Notes: generated from the sequence alone by a model not told the origin. Positions 1 to 13,558 are shown, counted from the stretch's first letter. The stretch: DNA of 64,000 nt from Rhizobium sp. G21 (GCF_014158035.1 NZ_JACFXW010000001.1:2551501-2615500), one strand, 5' to 3'. A program made the numbers and translations.

Positions 1-61
1 AACACAAACCCTTGTGCGCCCCGGCTCCGGCGCATTTCGATTGCCCTCCCAGGAGGTTTCC

Positions 62-454
62 ATGGCGAATACGGTGAAAAACCGTCCTCTCTCCCCGCAT
101 TTGCAGATCTACAAACCGATTCCGACGATGATGGCGTCGATCTCGCACCGAATCACCGGCATTGCGCTGTTTGTCGGCACCTTGCTCGTGGCTTGGTGGT
201 TGATCGCGGCGGCGTCCGGCGAAGACTACTTCCAAATGGTCAACGCGGTCTTCGGCTCGATCATCGGCCAAATCGTGCTGTTCGGTTACACGCTGGCGCT
301 GGTTCATCACCTGCTCGGCGGTCTCAAGCACTTCATATGGGATCTCGGACATGGTTTCGAGAAGCATTTCTCCACCCGTCTCGCCATCGCACATTTCGTC
401 GCCTCGCCCGTGATCACGGTCCTGCTTTGGGTCGTCGGTTATGCGGTTCGCTGA
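62..454 (+). CDS. sdhC: Succinate dehydrogenase cytochrome b556 subunit
   Basis: Membrane anchor of complex II; with SdhD it holds heme b and forms the ubiquinone site for SdhAB at the inner membrane. The 130-residue product has three hydrophobic segments (about 33-51, 63-83 and 105-127), the family signature SISHRITG (26-33) and the heme-ligand region HHLLGGLKH (82-90). The ATG at 62 is chosen because AGGAGG lies at 51-56; an upstream in-frame start at 14 would add a non-homologous leader. First gene of sdhCDAB, so the promoter lies mostly left of the window. Confidence 0.95.
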   Translation: MANTVKNRPLSPHLQIYKPIPTMMASISHRITGIALFVGTLLVAWWLIAAASGEDYFQMVNAVFGSIIGQIVLFGYTLALVHHLLGGLKHFIWDLGHGFEKHFSTRLAIAHFVASPVITVLLWVVGYAVR

Positions 455-468
455 AAGGAGCTGACATC

Positions 469-849
469 ATGGATATGCGCACCCCGCTCGGCAAGGTCCG
501 CGGCCTCGGCTCCGCCAAGGAAGGCACCGAACATTTCTGGACCCAGCGCCTGACGGCCGTGGCCAATGTGCCGCTGGTTCTGTTCTTCATCGGCTTCGTC
601 ATCACGCATTCGACGTCGTCCTACACCGAATTGCGCGCCGCGCTCGGCCATCCCGTCGTTTCGGTGCTGATGGGCCTGTTCATCATTTCCTCGCTTTCCC
701 ATATGCGGCTCGGCATGCAGGTGGTCATTGAGGATTATGTGCATGGCGAAGCGGCAAAGATGGCGCTTCTGATGCTCAACACCTTCTTCACGGTCCTGGT
801 CGGCGGTCTCTGTCTTTTCGCCGTGCTCAAGATCGGATTTGCAGGATAA
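469..849 (+). CDS. sdhD: Succinate dehydrogenase hydrophobic membrane anchor
   Basis: Second membrane anchor of complex II (126 residues). It shows three hydrophobic helices (about 30-48, 60-77 and 98-122) and the conserved block [14 protein letters not shown], which carries the heme-ligand histidine and the IEDY tail typical of SdhD. It starts 15 bases after sdhC behind GAAAGGAG and ends 5 bases before sdhA, so it is cotranscribed. Length matches the family. SdhD is poorly conserved in general, but the position between sdhC and sdhA makes the call secure. Confidence 0.95.
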   Translation: MDMRTPLGKVRGLGSAKEGTEHFWTQRLTAVANVPLVLFFIGFVITHSTSSYTELRAALGHPVVSVLMGLFIISSLSHMRLGMQVVIEDYVHGEAAKMALLMLNTFFTVLVGGLCLFAVLKIGFAG

Positions 850-854
850 AAACA

Positions 855-2681
855 ATGGCTGCATCTTCCTCTCCCGCACTCGGCGGCAAGGCTTATGAAT
901 TCGTCGACCACGCGTATGACGTGGTGGTCGTCGGCGCCGGCGGCGCCGGCCTCCGCGCCACGCTCGGCATGGCCGAACAGGGCTTCAAGACCGCCTGCAT
1001 CACCAAGGTTTTCCCGACCCGCTCGCATACGGTGGCTGCGCAGGGCGGCATCGCCGCCTCGCTGCAAAACATGACGCCGGACAGCTGGCAGTGGCATCTC
1101 TACGACACCGTCAAGGGTTCGGACTGGCTCGGCGACGTCGACGCCATGCAGTATCTCGCCATGGAAGCCCCCAAGGCGGTCTATGAACTCGAACACTACG
1201 GCGTGCCCTTCTCGCGCACCGAAGACGGCCGCATTTACCAGCGTCCCTTCGGCGGTCATATGCAGAATTACGGCGAAGGCCCGCCGGTGCAGCGCACCTG
1301 CGCCGCAGCCGACCGCACCGGTCACGCCATCCTGCATACGCTCTACGGTCAGTCGCTCAAGCACAACGCCGAATTCTTCGTCGAATATTTCGCGCTCGAC
1401 CTGATCATGGAAGCCGACGGCCGCTGCACCGGCGTCGTCGCCTGGAACCTCGACGACGGCACGATCCATCGCTTCGCCGCCAAGATGGTGGTGCTGGCGA
1501 CCGGCGGTTATGGCCGCGCCTATTTCTCCGCTACCTCGGCGCATACCTGCACCGGCGACGGCGGCGGCATGATCGCCCGCGCCGGCCTGCCGCTTCAGGA
1601 CATGGAATTCGTGCAGTTCCACCCGACCGGCATCTACGGCGCCGGCTGCCTCATCACCGAAGGCGCGCGCGGCGAAGGCGGCTATCTCGTCAATTCCGAA
1701 GGCGAGCGCTTCATGGAGCGCTATGCGCCGACCGCCAAGGATCTGGCGTCGCGCGACGTCGTCTCGCGCTGCATGACCATGGAAATCCGCGAAGGCCGCG
1801 GCGTCGGCAAGAGCAAGGACCATATCTTCCTGCATCTGGATCACCTCGATCCCGCCGTTCTCGCCGAGCGTCTGCCGGGCATTTCGGAATCGGCCAAGAT
1901 CTTCGCCGGCGTCGACGTGACGCGCGAGCCGATCCCGGTTCTGCCGACCGTCCATTACAATATGGGCGGCGTGCCAACCAATTACTGGGGCGAAGTGCTG
2001 AACGCGGACAGCGACAATCCGGAACGCGTCGCGCCGGGCCTGATGGCCGTCGGCGAGGCCGGCTGCGCTTCGGTGCACGGCGCCAATCGTCTCGGCTCCA
2101 ACTCGCTGATCGACCTCGTGGTGTTCGGTCGCGCCGCCGCCATCCGCGCAGGCCAGGTCATCGACCGCGCTTCGCCGATCCCGGCGGTCAACAAGGCGGC
2201 CTGCGACAAGATCATGGCCCGCTTCGACAAGACTCGCTACGCCTCGGGTTCGACGCCGACCGCCTTGCTGCGCGAAAAGATGCAGCGCGCCATGCAGGAA
2301 GACGCCGCCGTGTTCCGCACCCAGGAATCGCTCGAAAGCGGCTGCCGCCGTATGAGCGAAATCTGGAAGGAATTGCCCGACGTCAAGGTCACCGACCGCT
2401 CGCTGATCTGGAATTCGGATCTGGTCGAAACGCTCGAACTCGACAACCTCATGGCCAACGCCATCGTAACAGTCTATGGCGCGGAAGCGCGCAAGGAAAG
2501 CCGCGGCGCCCATGCCCGCGAGGATTTTTCCAGCCGCGACGACGTCAACTGGCGCAAGCACACGCTGGCCTGGGTCGGCGAAAGCGGCGACGTCAAGCTC
2601 GATTACCGGCCGGTGCATACCGACCTGATCGCCGAGGGCATCGATCTCGCCAAGATCGCGCCCAAGGCGCGCGTCTATTAA
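855..2681 (+). CDS. sdhA: Succinate dehydrogenase flavoprotein subunit
   Basis: Catalytic subunit that oxidises succinate to fumarate and passes electrons to covalently bound FAD, then to SdhB. The 608-residue protein has the dinucleotide motif [12 protein letters not shown] (24-35), the histidine for covalent FAD in [10 protein letters not shown] (His58), and the active-site stretch [20 protein letters not shown]. The C-terminal region with HTLAWV is also normal for the family. Full length, no interruption. It faces the cytoplasm on the inner membrane. A long open frame on the opposite strand (735-3620) is an artefact of GC-rich codon use. Confidence 0.98.
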   Translation: MAASSSPALGGKAYEFVDHAYDVVVVGAGGAGLRATLGMAEQGFKTACITKVFPTRSHTVAAQGGIAASLQNMTPDSWQWHLYDTVKGSDWLGDVDAMQYLAMEAPKAVYELEHYGVPFSRTEDGRIYQRPFGGHMQNYGEGPPVQRTCAAADRTGHAILHTLYGQSLKHNAEFFVEYFALDLIMEADGRCTGVVAWNLDDGTIHRFAAKMVVLATGGYGRAYFSATSAHTCTGDGGGMIARAGLPLQDMEFVQFHPTGIYGAGCLITEGARGEGGYLVNSEGERFMERYAPTAKDLASRDVVSRCMTMEIREGRGVGKSKDHIFLHLDHLDPAVLAERLPGISESAKIFAGVDVTREPIPVLPTVHYNMGGVPTNYWGEVLNADSDNPERVAPGLMAVGEAGCASVHGANRLGSNSLIDLVVFGRAAAIRAGQVIDRASPIPAVNKAACDKIMARFDKTRYASGSTPTALLREKMQRAMQEDAAVFRTQESLESGCRRMSEIWKELPDVKVTDRSLIWNSDLVETLELDNLMANAIVTVYGAEARKESRGAHAREDFSSRDDVNWRKHTLAWVGESGDVKLDYRPVHTDLIAEGIDLAKIAPKARVY

Positions 2682-2699
2682 TCTCGGGGATGGTGGATC

Positions 2700-3479
2700 A
2701 TGGTTGAACTCGCACTGCCCAAGAATTCGCAGATGACGGAAGGCAAGGTCTGGCCGAAGCCGGCCGGGGCCAAGAATGTTCGTGAGTATCGCGTCTACCG
2801 TTGGTCGCCCGACGACGGCAAAAACCCGTCGATCGACACCTATTACGTCGATGTCGACGATTGCGGGCCGATGGTGCTCGACGCGCTGCTCTATATCAAG
2901 AACAAGATCGACCCGACGCTGACCTTCCGCCGCTCCTGTCGCGAGGGCATCTGCGGCTCCTGCGCGATGAATATCGACGGGACAAACACCCTTGCCTGCA
3001 CCAAGGGCGTGGACGACATCAACGGCACGGTGAAAATCTATCCGCTGCCGCATATGCCGGTGGTCAAGGATCTGGTTCCGGATCTCAGCAACTTCTACGC
3101 CCAGCATCGCTCGATCGAGCCCTGGCTGAAGACGGTGTCGCCGACGCCGGCCAAGGAGTGGAAGCAGAGCCATGACGACCGCCAGAAGCTGGACGGTCTC
3201 TATGAGTGCATTCTTTGCGCCTGCTGCTCGACTTCCTGTCCGAGCTATTGGTGGAACGGCGACCGCTATCTCGGTCCGGCCGTTCTGCTGCAGGCCTATC
3301 GCTGGCTGATCGACTCCAGAGACGAAGCCAAGGGCGAACGCCTCGACGATCTCGAGGATCCGTTCCGGCTCTATCGCTGCCACACGATCATGAACTGCGC
3401 CCAGGCCTGCCCGAAGGGGCTGAACCCGGCCAAGGCGATCGCCGAAATCAAGAAGATGATGGTCGAGCGCCGCAGCTGA
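2700..3479 (+). CDS. sdhB: Succinate dehydrogenase iron-sulfur subunit
   Basis: Electron-transfer subunit of complex II (259 residues). The N-terminal ferredoxin domain binds [2Fe-2S] through Cys80, Cys85 and Cys88 ([11 protein letters not shown]) plus the cysteine in LACTKG. The C-terminal domain carries the cysteines for [4Fe-4S] and [3Fe-4S] in [12 protein letters not shown] and [14 protein letters not shown]. All expected ligands are present. It follows sdhA by 18 bases and is the last gene of sdhCDAB, since a strong terminator follows at 3492-3517. Confidence 0.98.
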   Translation: MVELALPKNSQMTEGKVWPKPAGAKNVREYRVYRWSPDDGKNPSIDTYYVDVDDCGPMVLDALLYIKNKIDPTLTFRRSCREGICGSCAMNIDGTNTLACTKGVDDINGTVKIYPLPHMPVVKDLVPDLSNFYAQHRSIEPWLKTVSPTPAKEWKQSHDDRQKLDGLYECILCACCSTSCPSYWWNGDRYLGPAVLLQAYRWLIDSRDEAKGERLDDLEDPFRLYRCHTIMNCAQACPKGLNPAKAIAEIKKMMVERRS

Positions 3480-3491
3480 CGGCGCGGCGCG

Positions 3492-3517
3492 ACGCCGGGC
3501 GTGAGCCCGGCGTTTTT
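3492..3517 (+). terminator. Rho-independent terminator after sdhB
   Basis: A perfect 9-bp stem (3492-3500 with 3505-3513, GTGA loop) is followed directly by five T residues. It lies 12 bases after the sdhB stop and closes the sdhCDAB transcript. Confidence 0.85.
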
Positions 3518-3686
3518 GCATGCGGGAACGGAACTTCCGGTCTTTTCGGCAGTTTGGCGGCAAAGGCGCGCAAGCAGGGTCAAAATTTTCGCCCTGCGAG
3601 CTTAGCGCTTGATTAACCATGGCGCCCTACGGTAATTCCGCCATATTTCACGCATGGTCATACAGGACGGTTACTAGGAGTCTGGG

Positions 3687-4232
3687 ATGCGAATTTTACC
3701 CGTCGTCGGCATGATGGTCACCATGGGGCTGCTGGCCGGTTGCGCGAGCGACAGAATGGACGACATCGACACCGGCGTTCGTCCGCAACCTCTCGAGGCC
3801 CAGCCGATCGGTCAGGTGCAGTCGGGACAGCTTCCGGACCCCACGACCTCCACCTCGCAATTCCCCGACAAGCCGACCGTCGACCCGGCTCTACAGGGCC
3901 AGCAGGTCGCTTCCGCCAATCCTGCCGGGGCCGCCGCGCCCACGACGGCGTTGGACGTCAAGAAGGAATCGATGGTCGGCGGCTGGAAGGTCAATTCCGC
4001 CGGCTCCGGCTGCGATATGTTCCTGACGTTGACCAATCTCGGCTCGGGATCGCGCGGCGGCACGCGCGGCTGCGTCGGCCCGCTCGCCGGAATGGGATCC
4101 TGGGAAGTGTCAGGCAAGCAGGTTATGCTGCGCGACCGCGCCGGCAACACGATCGCCACGCTCTATAAATCGGCGGAGAACCGCTATGACGGCACGGTCA
4201 ATGGCGGCCAGCCCGTCAGCCTGAGCCGCTGA
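3687..4232 (+). CDS. Omp19-like lipoprotein with AprI/Inh protease-inhibitor domain
   Basis: Predicted outer-membrane lipoprotein of 181 residues. The signal peptide ends in the lipobox LAGC (lipidated Cys19). A proline- and threonine-rich linker (about 25-95) follows, then a small beta-barrel inhibitor domain (about 100-181) with two cysteines in GCDMF and RGCVG that could form a disulfide, and the C-terminal GQPVSLSR. Layout and tail match Brucella Omp19, a lipoprotein reported to inhibit proteases; that assignment is from memory of the family. It stands alone between the sdh terminator and zapE, with GGAG before the start. Confidence 0.85.
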   Translation: MRILPVVGMMVTMGLLAGCASDRMDDIDTGVRPQPLEAQPIGQVQSGQLPDPTTSTSQFPDKPTVDPALQGQQVASANPAGAAAPTTALDVKKESMVGGWKVNSAGSGCDMFLTLTNLGSGSRGGTRGCVGPLAGMGSWEVSGKQVMLRDRAGNTIATLYKSAENRYDGTVNGGQPVSLSR

Positions 4233-4245
4233 GGTCCAGCATTTT

Positions 4246-5391
4246 ATGAAAGCGCCTCCCGACTACTCCGCCAGCGTCGTCGAACGTCTGGAGGCGATGG
4301 CGGCTGCGGGCGAAATAACCCGCGACGCCCAACAAATCGCCATCGCCAGGCGCCTGGACGGCATTCTCGAAGCGCTGAAGTCCCAGAAGCCGGCGGCCAA
4401 GAGTTCGGCGCTCGGCTGGCTCTTCGCCTCCAGGCGTCGCTCGCAAGAGCCGGTGCGCGGGCTCTATATCCATGGCAGCGTCGGCCGCGGCAAGACGATG
4501 ATGATGGACCTGATGTTCGCGCTGGCGCCGGTCGAGCGCAAGCGGCGCGCTCATTTCCACGAATTCATGGCGGATGCGCATGCGCGCATTCACGAGCATC
4601 GCCAGAAGCTCAAGCGCGGCGAAACCAAACAGGCCGATCCCGTGCCGCCTGTCGCCGAATCCATCGCCAAAGAGGCGACGCTGTTCTGCTTCGACGAATT
4701 CACCGTCACCGACATCGCCGACGCCATGATCCTGTCGCGGTTGTTCACCGAGCTGTTCGCCCGCGGCTGCGTGCTGGTGGCGACCTCGAATGTCGAACCC
4801 GACAACCTCTATAAGGATGGTTTGAACCGCCAGCTCTTCTTGCCTTTCGTCGATCTTCTCAAGCACTATGTCGACATCGTCTCGCTCGATACGCCAACGG
4901 ATTATCGCATGGAGAAGAACAGGAGCATGCCGGTCTGGCTGACGCCGATCACTGACGAGACCGAGGCGAGGATCGAATCCGCATGGCGGTCGATGACCGA
5001 TGGCGCCAAGTGCAGCACGGATGAAATCGAGCGGCAGGGGCGAACGATCCGCGTACCGCAAGCCGCCGGCGGCGCCGCCCGTTTCAGCTTTGCCGATCTC
5101 TGCGAGGCTCCCTTGGGAGCCGCCGATTATCTGGCGATCGTCGAGCGGTACAAGACCATCTTCATCGAGCGAGTGCCGGTGCTCACCGTCGAAAAACAGA
5201 ATGAAGCCAAGCGCTTCATCAATCTGGTCGACACGCTTTACGACGGCCATATTCGGCTCGTCGCCTCGGCTGCCGTGATGCCGGAAGAGCTTCTGCCGGT
5301 TCGGCGCGGCACGGTGGGTTTCGAATTCGATCGCACCGTGTCGCGCCTGTTCGAAATGCGCAGCCGGGACTATTTGGACGCCTGCCAATAA
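4246..5391 (+). CDS. zapE: Cell division ATPase ZapE (AFG1 family)
   Basis: AFG1/ZapE-type AAA ATPase of 381 residues. In E. coli ZapE acts at the Z-ring under stress; the mitochondrial relative AFG1 is linked to respiratory complex quality control. Walker A is GSVGRGKT (about 83-90), followed by MMMDLMF. Walker B is LFCFDEF, and the sensor region is VLVATSN. Length is normal. It begins 13 bases after the Omp19-like gene, so the two may be cotranscribed. Its place between sdh and mdh-suc fits a role near respiration, but that is inference. Confidence 0.93.
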   Translation: MKAPPDYSASVVERLEAMAAAGEITRDAQQIAIARRLDGILEALKSQKPAAKSSALGWLFASRRRSQEPVRGLYIHGSVGRGKTMMMDLMFALAPVERKRRAHFHEFMADAHARIHEHRQKLKRGETKQADPVPPVAESIAKEATLFCFDEFTVTDIADAMILSRLFTELFARGCVLVATSNVEPDNLYKDGLNRQLFLPFVDLLKHYVDIVSLDTPTDYRMEKNRSMPVWLTPITDETEARIESAWRSMTDGAKCSTDEIERQGRTIRVPQAAGGAARFSFADLCEAPLGAADYLAIVERYKTIFIERVPVLTVEKQNEAKRFINLVDTLYDGHIRLVASAAVMPEELLPVRRGTVGFEFDRTVSRLFEMRSRDYLDACQ

Positions 5392-6546
<1,155 letters not shown>

Positions 6547-6570
6547 TCCGTTACCTGACAGGATTTCCCA

Positions 6571-7764
<1,194 letters not shown>

Positions 7765-7783
7765 TCGGAAGGACCGGAACACC

Positions 7784-8686
7784 ATGTCGATTCTCGTCAA
7801 CAAGAACACCAAGGTCCTGGTTCAGGGCCTGACCGGCAAAACCGGCACCTTCCACACCGAACAGGCGCTCGCCTATTACGGCACGCAGATGGTCGGCGGC
7901 ATTCATCCCAAGAAGGGCGGCGAAACCTGGACCGGCTCCAAGGGCGAAAGCCTGCCGATCTTCGCCTCCGTCGCCGAAGGCCGCGACAAGACCGGCGCCG
8001 ACGCGACCGTGATCTATGTTCCGCCGGCCGGCGCGGCCGATGCGATCATCGAAGCGATCGACGCCGAAATCCCGTTCATCACCTGCATCACCGAGGGCAT
8101 CCCGGTCATGGACATGGTGCGGGTCAAGGCCAAGCTCGACAAGTCCAAGTCCCGGCTGCTTGGCCCCAACTGCCCGGGCATCCTGACGCCGGAAGAATGC
8201 AAGATCGGCATCATGCCGGGCTCGATCTTCCGCAAGGGTTCGGTCGGCATCGTGTCGCGCTCGGGAACCCTGACCTATGAAGCGGTGTTCCAGACCTCGA
8301 ACGAAGGTCTGGGCCAGACCACGGCCGTCGGCATCGGCGGCGACCCGGTCAAGGGCACCGAATTCATCGACGTTCTGGAAATGTTCCTGGCCGACGACGC
8401 GACCACGTCGATCATCATGATCGGCGAAATCGGCGGCTCCGCCGAAGAAGACGCCGCCCAGTTCCTGATCGACGAGGCCAAGAAGGGCCGCAAGAAGCCG
8501 ATGGCCGGCTTCATCGCGGGCCGCACCGCGCCGAAGGGTCGCACCATGGGCCATGCCGGCGCCGTGGTGTCCGGCGGCAAGGGCGACGCCGAATCCAAGA
8601 TCGCCGCCATTGAAGCGGCCGGCATCAAGGTCTCGCCTTCGCCGGCTCGCCTTGGAAAAACCTTGGTCGAAGTGCTCAAGGGCTGA
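7784..8686 (+). CDS. sucD: Succinyl-CoA synthetase alpha subunit
   Basis: CoA-binding and phosphorylated subunit of succinyl-CoA synthetase (300 residues). The N-terminal CoA domain includes [10 protein letters not shown]. The active-site histidine is in [18 protein letters not shown], and the conserved GPNCPGI and [10 protein letters not shown] blocks are present. It pairs with SucC just upstream. A strong hairpin follows the stop (8694-8718). Confidence 0.98.
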   Translation: MSILVNKNTKVLVQGLTGKTGTFHTEQALAYYGTQMVGGIHPKKGGETWTGSKGESLPIFASVAEGRDKTGADATVIYVPPAGAADAIIEAIDAEIPFITCITEGIPVMDMVRVKAKLDKSKSRLLGPNCPGILTPEECKIGIMPGSIFRKGSVGIVSRSGTLTYEAVFQTSNEGLGQTTAVGIGGDPVKGTEFIDVLEMFLADDATTSIIMIGEIGGSAEEDAAQFLIDEAKKGRKKPMAGFIAGRTAPKGRTMGHAGAVVSGGKGDAESKIAAIEAAGIKVSPSPARLGKTLVEVLKG

Positions 8687-8693
8687 CGACAGG

Positions 8694-8718
8694 AAGGCGG
8701 AGGTCATGCCTCCGCCTT
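8694..8718 (+). terminator. Hairpin after sucD (attenuator or mRNA stabiliser)
   Basis: A perfect 10-bp stem (8694-8703 with 8709-8718) has a 5-base loop. Only three T residues occur at the 3' side, so termination may be partial. It separates mdh-sucCD from sucAB and could set different expression levels for the two parts. Confidence 0.55.
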
Positions 8719-8788
8719 TGCAAACCGGGCCGGCTATAACAGGCCCCGACGACAGATCAGGAGGCGGAGCCCGCTCCGCATTGGAAAC

Positions 8789-11779
8789 ATGGCAAGGCAA
8801 GAGGCCAATCAGAATTTCCTGGCGACATCGTTCCTTGATGGCGCCAACGCCCACTATATCGAGCAGCTTTACGCCCGCTACCAGGAAAACCCTGATTCGG
8901 TGACGCCCGAATGGCAGGAGTTCTTCCGCGCGCTTCAGGACAATCCGGGCGATGTTTCCAAGGCGGCCAAAGGCGCGTCCTGGCAGAAGAAGAACTGGCC
9001 GCTGACCGCGAATGGCGAACTCGTCAACGCGCTCGACGGCGACTGGCCGGCAGTCGAAAAGGCCGTCGCCAAGAAGATCGAGGCCAAGGCCGCCGCTGCC
9101 CCGGGCGCTGCGCCAGTGAACCCGGCCGATATCGAGCGCTCGGCGCGCGACTCCGTCCGCGCCATCATGATGATCCGCGCCTATCGCATGCGCGGTCATC
9201 TGCACGCCAAGCTCGACCCGCTCGGGATCGCCGCCCCTGTCGACGACTTCAACGAGTTGTCGCCGTCCAATTACGGTTTCGGCCCCGAGGACATGGATCG
9301 CAAGATCTTCATCGACAACGTGCTCGGCCTCGAATACGCGACCGTGCGCGAGATGATCGAGATCCTCGAACGCACCTATTGCTCGACGCTCGGCGTCGAA
9401 TTCATGCATATCTCCGATCCCGAAGCGAAGTCCTGGATCCAGGAGCGCATCGAAGGCCCTGATAAAGGCGTGGATTTCACGCCGGCCGGCAAGAAGGCCA
9501 TTCTCTCCAAGCTGATCGAGGCCGAGGGCTTCGAGCAGTTCATCGACGTCAAATACAAGGGCACCAAGCGCTTCGGCCTCGACGGTGGGGAATCGCTGAT
9601 CCCCGCGCTCGAACAGATCATCAAGCGCGGCGGCCAGAGCGGCCTCAAGGAAGTCGTGCTCGGCATGGCCCATCGCGGTCGCCTGAACGTGCTGACCAAT
9701 GTGATGCACAAGCCGCATCGCGCCGTGTTCCACGAATTCAAGGGCGGTTCCTACGCGCCCGACGACGTGGAAGGCTCGGGCGACGTGAAGTACCATCTCG
9801 GCGCCTCGTCCGACCGCGAGTTCGACGGCAACAAGGTTCACCTGTCGCTGACCGCCAACCCGTCGCATCTGGAAATCGTGGACCCGGTGGTGATGGGCAA
9901 GGCCCGCGCCAAGCAGGACCAGCTCGCCCAGACCTGGGACGGCGACATCATCCCGCTCAAGGAGCGCGCCAAGGTTCTGCCGCTCTTGCTGCATGGCGAC
10001 GCGGCCTTTGCCGGCCAAGGCGTCATTGCCGAAATTCTCGGCCTGTCCGGCCTGCGCGGCCATCGCGTCGCCGGCACCATGCACTTCATCATCAACAACC
10101 AAATCGGTTTCACCACCAATCCGGCTTTCTCGCGGTCTTCGCCCTATCCGTCCGACGTCGCCAAGATGATCGAGGCGCCGATCTTCCACGTCAACGGCGA
10201 CGATCCCGAAGCCGTGGTCTACGCCGCCAAGGTCGCGACCGAATTCCGGATGAAATTCCACAAGCCCGTCGTCATCGACATGTTCTGCTACCGCCGCTTC
10301 GGCCACAACGAAGGCGACGAACCGTCCTTCACCCAGCCGAAGATGTACAAGGTCATCCGCGGCCACAAGACCGTCGTGCAGATCTATGGCGAGCGCCTGG
10401 TCGCCGAGGGACTGATAACCCAGGGCGAATTCGAGAAGATGCGGGCCGATTGGCGCGCCCATCTCGAACAGGAATTCGAGGCCGGCCAGGCCTATAAGCC
10501 CAACAAGGCCGACTGGCTGGACGGTCTCTGGTCGGGTCTGCGCACGGCCGACAATGCCGATGAACAGCGTCGCGGCAAGACCGCGGTGCCGATGAAGTCG
10601 CTCAAGGAAATCGGCAAGAAGCTGTCGACCATCCCGGACGGCTTCAAGGCGCATAAGACGATCCAGCGTTTCATGGAAAACCGCGCCAACATGATCGAAA
10701 CCGGCGAGGGCATCGACTGGGCGATGGGCGAAGCGCTCGCCTTCGGTTCGCTCTGCCTCGACGGCCACAAGATCCGCCTGTCGGGTCAGGATTGCGAACG
10801 CGGAACTTTCTCACAGCGCCATTCGGTGCTCTATGATCAGGAGACGGAAGAGCGCTATATTCCGCTGGCCAATCTTTCGCCCAGCCAGGCGAAGTATGAA
10901 GTCATCAACTCCATGCTGTCTGAAGAAGCCGTTCTCGGCTTCGAATATGGTTATTCGCTGGCTCGCCCCGGGGCTTTGACGCTGTGGGAAGCGCAGTTCG
11001 GCGATTTCGCCAACGGCGCGCAGGTGGTGTTCGACCAGTTCATCTCCTCGGGCGAACGCAAGTGGCTGCGCATGTCCGGTCTCGTCTGCCTTCTGCCGCA
11101 TGGCTATGAAGGTCAGGGCCCGGAACATTCCTCGGCCCGTCTCGAGCGCTTCCTGCAGCTCTGCGCGGAAGACAATATGCAGGTGGCCAACGTCACGACG
11201 CCGGCTAACTATTTCCACATCCTGCGCCGCCAGATGAAGCGCGACTTCCGCAAGCCGCTGATCCTGATGACGCCGAAGTCCCTGCTGCGCCACAAGCGCG
11301 CGGTGTCCTCGCTGTCGGAAATGGCGGGCGAAAGCTCCTTCCACCGCCTGCTGTGGGACGACGCCGAAGTCATCAAGGACGGCCCGATCAAGCTGCAGAA
11401 GGACGCCAAGATCCGCCGCGTGGTGATGTGCACCGGCAAGGTCTATTACGATCTTCTGGAAGAGCGCGAGAAGCGCGGCATCGACGACATCTATCTCCTG
11501 CGCGTCGAGCAGCTCTATCCGTTCCCGGCCAAGGCGCTGATCAACGAACTTTCGCGCTTCCGTCACGCCGAGATGGTGTGGTGCCAGGAAGAGCCGAAGA
11601 ACATGGGCGCCTGGGCGTTCATCGACCCCTATCTGGAATGGGTGCTGGCCCATATCGACGCCAAGTATCAGCGCGTGCGCTATACCGGTCGTCCGGCGGC
11701 AGCCTCCCCGGCGACGGGCCTGATGTCCAAGCATCTCGCCCAGCTCGCCGCTTTCCTCGAAGACGCGCTCGGAAGCTGA
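8789..11779 (+). CDS. sucA: 2-oxoglutarate dehydrogenase E1 component
   Basis: Thiamine-diphosphate-dependent E1 of the 2-oxoglutarate dehydrogenase complex; it decarboxylates 2-oxoglutarate and transfers the succinyl group to the lipoyl arm of SucB. The 996-residue protein has [11 protein letters not shown], the ThDP/Mg region [10 protein letters not shown] and [10 protein letters not shown], and the transketolase-like C-terminal half ([20 protein letters not shown]). Full length. It starts 102 bases after sucD, beyond the hairpin. A long antisense open frame (7754-10768) is not considered a gene. Confidence 0.98.
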   Translation: MARQEANQNFLATSFLDGANAHYIEQLYARYQENPDSVTPEWQEFFRALQDNPGDVSKAAKGASWQKKNWPLTANGELVNALDGDWPAVEKAVAKKIEAKAAAAPGAAPVNPADIERSARDSVRAIMMIRAYRMRGHLHAKLDPLGIAAPVDDFNELSPSNYGFGPEDMDRKIFIDNVLGLEYATVREMIEILERTYCSTLGVEFMHISDPEAKSWIQERIEGPDKGVDFTPAGKKAILSKLIEAEGFEQFIDVKYKGTKRFGLDGGESLIPALEQIIKRGGQSGLKEVVLGMAHRGRLNVLTNVMHKPHRAVFHEFKGGSYAPDDVEGSGDVKYHLGASSDREFDGNKVHLSLTANPSHLEIVDPVVMGKARAKQDQLAQTWDGDIIPLKERAKVLPLLLHGDAAFAGQGVIAEILGLSGLRGHRVAGTMHFIINNQIGFTTNPAFSRSSPYPSDVAKMIEAPIFHVNGDDPEAVVYAAKVATEFRMKFHKPVVIDMFCYRRFGHNEGDEPSFTQPKMYKVIRGHKTVVQIYGERLVAEGLITQGEFEKMRADWRAHLEQEFEAGQAYKPNKADWLDGLWSGLRTADNADEQRRGKTAVPMKSLKEIGKKLSTIPDGFKAHKTIQRFMENRANMIETGEGIDWAMGEALAFGSLCLDGHKIRLSGQDCERGTFSQRHSVLYDQETEERYIPLANLSPSQAKYEVINSMLSEEAVLGFEYGYSLARPGALTLWEAQFGDFANGAQVVFDQFISSGERKWLRMSGLVCLLPHGYEGQGPEHSSARLERFLQLCAEDNMQVANVTTPANYFHILRRQMKRDFRKPLILMTPKSLLRHKRAVSSLSEMAGESSFHRLLWDDAEVIKDGPIKLQKDAKIRRVVMCTGKVYYDLLEEREKRGIDDIYLLRVEQLYPFPAKALINELSRFRHAEMVWCQEEPKNMGAWAFIDPYLEWVLAHIDAKYQRVRYTGRPAAASPATGLMSKHLAQLAAFLEDALGS

Positions 11780-11792
11780 TTTTCAGCTTCCG
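11770..11792 (+). other. Intercistronic hairpin between sucA and sucB
   Basis: A 10-bp perfect inverted repeat (11770-11779 with 11783-11792, loop TTT) covers the sucA stop codon. No T-tract follows, so it is not a classical terminator. It may protect or direct processing of the sucA mRNA 3' end. Confidence 0.5.
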
Positions 11793-11846
11793 TCTTCGCC
11801 CAACACGACATTCGATCCTCGACGATCACACAAACGGAAAAACGAC

Positions 11847-13088
11847 ATGGCCACTGAAATCCGCGTCCCGACCCTCGGCGAATCCGTCAGCGAAGCCACG
11901 ATTGGAACCTGGTTCAAGAAGGTCGGCGACACCGTCGCCGCCGACGAAATCCTCTGTGAGCTCGAAACCGACAAGGTGACGGTCGAAGTGCCGGCTCCGG
12001 CTGCCGGCGTTCTCGCTGAAATCACCGCCCAGGCGGGTGAAACCGTGGCTCCGGGTGGCCTGCTCGGCCAGATCTCCGAAGGCGCCGGCGCCTCTGCTCC
12101 TGCCGCATCTCCCGCGCCTGCCGCAGCTCCGGCTCCCGCCGCCGCCCCAGTCGCCGCCTCTCCGGCTCCGGCCGCAGCGCCCTCCGCTCTCGCCACCAGC
12201 ATGCCGCCGGCTCCGGCCGCCGCCAAGCTGATGGCCGACAACAATGTCGCCTCAGGCTCCGTCGACGGCTCCGGCAAGCGCGGCCAGGTGTTGAAGGAAG
12301 ACGTGCTCGCCGCGATCTCCAAGCCCGCCGCCGCCGCTCCGGCTGTGGTTCCGGCCGCCGCCCGCGCGCCGTCGTCGGCACAGGATCAGGGTCGCGAAGA
12401 GCGCGTCAAGATGACCCGCCTGCGCCAGACCATCGCCAAGCGCCTCAAGGACGCCCAAAACACCGCCGCCATGCTGACCACCTATAACGAGGTGGACATG
12501 ACCGCGGTGATGAGCCTGCGCAACAAGTACAAGGACATCTTCGAGAAGAAGCATGGCGTCAAGCTCGGCTTCATGGGCTTCTTCACCAAGGCCGTGACGC
12601 ATGCGCTCAAGGAAATCCCGGCCGTCAACGCCGAGATCGACGGCACGGATATCATCTACAAGAACTACTGCCATATCGGCGTCGCCGTCGGCACCGACAA
12701 GGGCCTCGTCGTTCCGATCGTGCGCGACGCCGACCAGATGTCGATCGCCGAAATCGAGAAGGATATCGGTCGTCTCGGCAAGGCGGCCCGCGATGGCCAG
12801 CTGTCGATGGCCGACATGCAGGGCGGCACCTTCACCATCTCGAACGGCGGCGTCTACGGTTCGCTGATGTCCTCGCCGATCCTGAACGCGCCGCAGTCGG
12901 GTATTCTCGGCATGCACAAGATCCAGGAGCGTCCGGTTGCGATCGGCGGCCAGGTCGTCATCCGCCCGATGATGTATCTCGCGCTGTCCTACGATCACCG
13001 CATCGTCGACGGCAAGGAAGCCGTCACCTTCCTGGTGCGCGTCAAGGAAAGCCTGGAAGATCCGGAACGCCTGGTTCTCGACCTCTAA
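11847..13088 (+). CDS. sucB: Dihydrolipoyllysine succinyltransferase (E2 of OGDH)
   Basis: Core acyltransferase of the 2-oxoglutarate dehydrogenase complex (413 residues). One lipoyl domain sits at the N-terminus, with lipoylated Lys43 in [10 protein letters not shown]. An alanine/proline-rich flexible linker (about 80-125) follows, then the E1/E3-binding peripheral domain (about 130-165, with [12 protein letters not shown]). The C-terminal catalytic domain holds the active-site motif [13 protein letters not shown]. Single lipoyl domain and length fit SucB rather than AceF. It is 67 bases downstream of sucA. Confidence 0.97.
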   Translation: MATEIRVPTLGESVSEATIGTWFKKVGDTVAADEILCELETDKVTVEVPAPAAGVLAEITAQAGETVAPGGLLGQISEGAGASAPAASPAPAAAPAPAAAPVAASPAPAAAPSALATSMPPAPAAAKLMADNNVASGSVDGSGKRGQVLKEDVLAAISKPAAAAPAVVPAAARAPSSAQDQGREERVKMTRLRQTIAKRLKDAQNTAAMLTTYNEVDMTAVMSLRNKYKDIFEKKHGVKLGFMGFFTKAVTHALKEIPAVNAEIDGTDIIYKNYCHIGVAVGTDKGLVVPIVRDADQMSIAEIEKDIGRLGKAARDGQLSMADMQGGTFTISNGGVYGSLMSSPILNAPQSGILGMHKIQERPVAIGGQVVIRPMMYLALSYDHRIVDGKEAVTFLVRVKESLEDPERLVLDL

Positions 13089-13102
13089 TCTGATCTGATC
13101 CT

Positions 13103-13129
13103 GCCGGGCGCGTTCACTCCGCGCCCGGC
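13103..13129 (+). other. Hairpin after sucB
   Basis: A perfect 10-bp GC-rich stem (13103-13112 with 13120-13129, 7-base loop) lies 14 bases after the sucB stop without a T-tract. It is the third stable hairpin in a row at suc gene ends and may act in mRNA processing or partial termination. Confidence 0.5.
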
Positions 13130-13150
13130 CGCCTTCCGGAGACGGCCCAA

Positions 13151-13558
13151 ATGGAAAACCTGATCTTCCTCACTTTCCCGGGGCTCGTTGGGCTCAGCGT
13201 CGTCCTGCTGGTCCTCCATATCATGCTGCAGGGAAACCTCGCCACGCGCGAACTCGGCTCGCAATGGAATGCCGGCCCGCGCGACGACAACAAGAAGCCG
13301 CAGGGAAAGTTGGCGGGAAGGGCCGAACGCGCCCTGCGAAATTTCCAGGAAACCTATCCGGCCTTCATCGGTCTTGCGCTGGCGCTCGCCATCGCCGAGC
13401 CGCATTCTCGGCTTGGGCAAGTCGGAGCCGTCATCTGGTTTGTCGGTCGTCTCGCCTATATCCCTCTCTACCTCTTCGGCGTATCCTATATCCGCTCGTT
13501 CGCCTGGCTCGTCGCTATGGCCGGGCTCGGCTGCATGGCCGCCGCACTGCTGTTCTGA
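13151..13558 (+). CDS. MAPEG family membrane protein
   Basis: Small integral membrane protein of 135 residues resembling the MAPEG (eicosanoid and glutathione metabolism) superfamily. Four hydrophobic segments (about 7-28, 68-84, 91-109 and 112-134) and the motif RALRNFQETYPAFIGLALAL are consistent with that family, in which bacterial members mostly have no known substrate. It lies between sucB and lpd, a position where rhizobia often carry a small gene set, and is followed 16 bases later by a LysE-type exporter. Confidence 0.8.
   Translation: MENLIFLTFPGLVGLSVVLLVLHIMLQGNLATRELGSQWNAGPRDDNKKPQGKLAGRAERALRNFQETYPAFIGLALALAIAEPHSRLGQVGAVIWFVGRLAYIPLYLFGVSYIRSFAWLVAMAGLGCMAAALLF

Noticed and set aside
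735..3620. Very long open frame on the minus strand opposite sdhA and sdhB (961 codons)
   Set aside because: It lies wholly antisense to strongly conserved genes, encodes a low-complexity His/Arg/Asp-rich product and has no recognisable domain. High GC codon use creates such frames.
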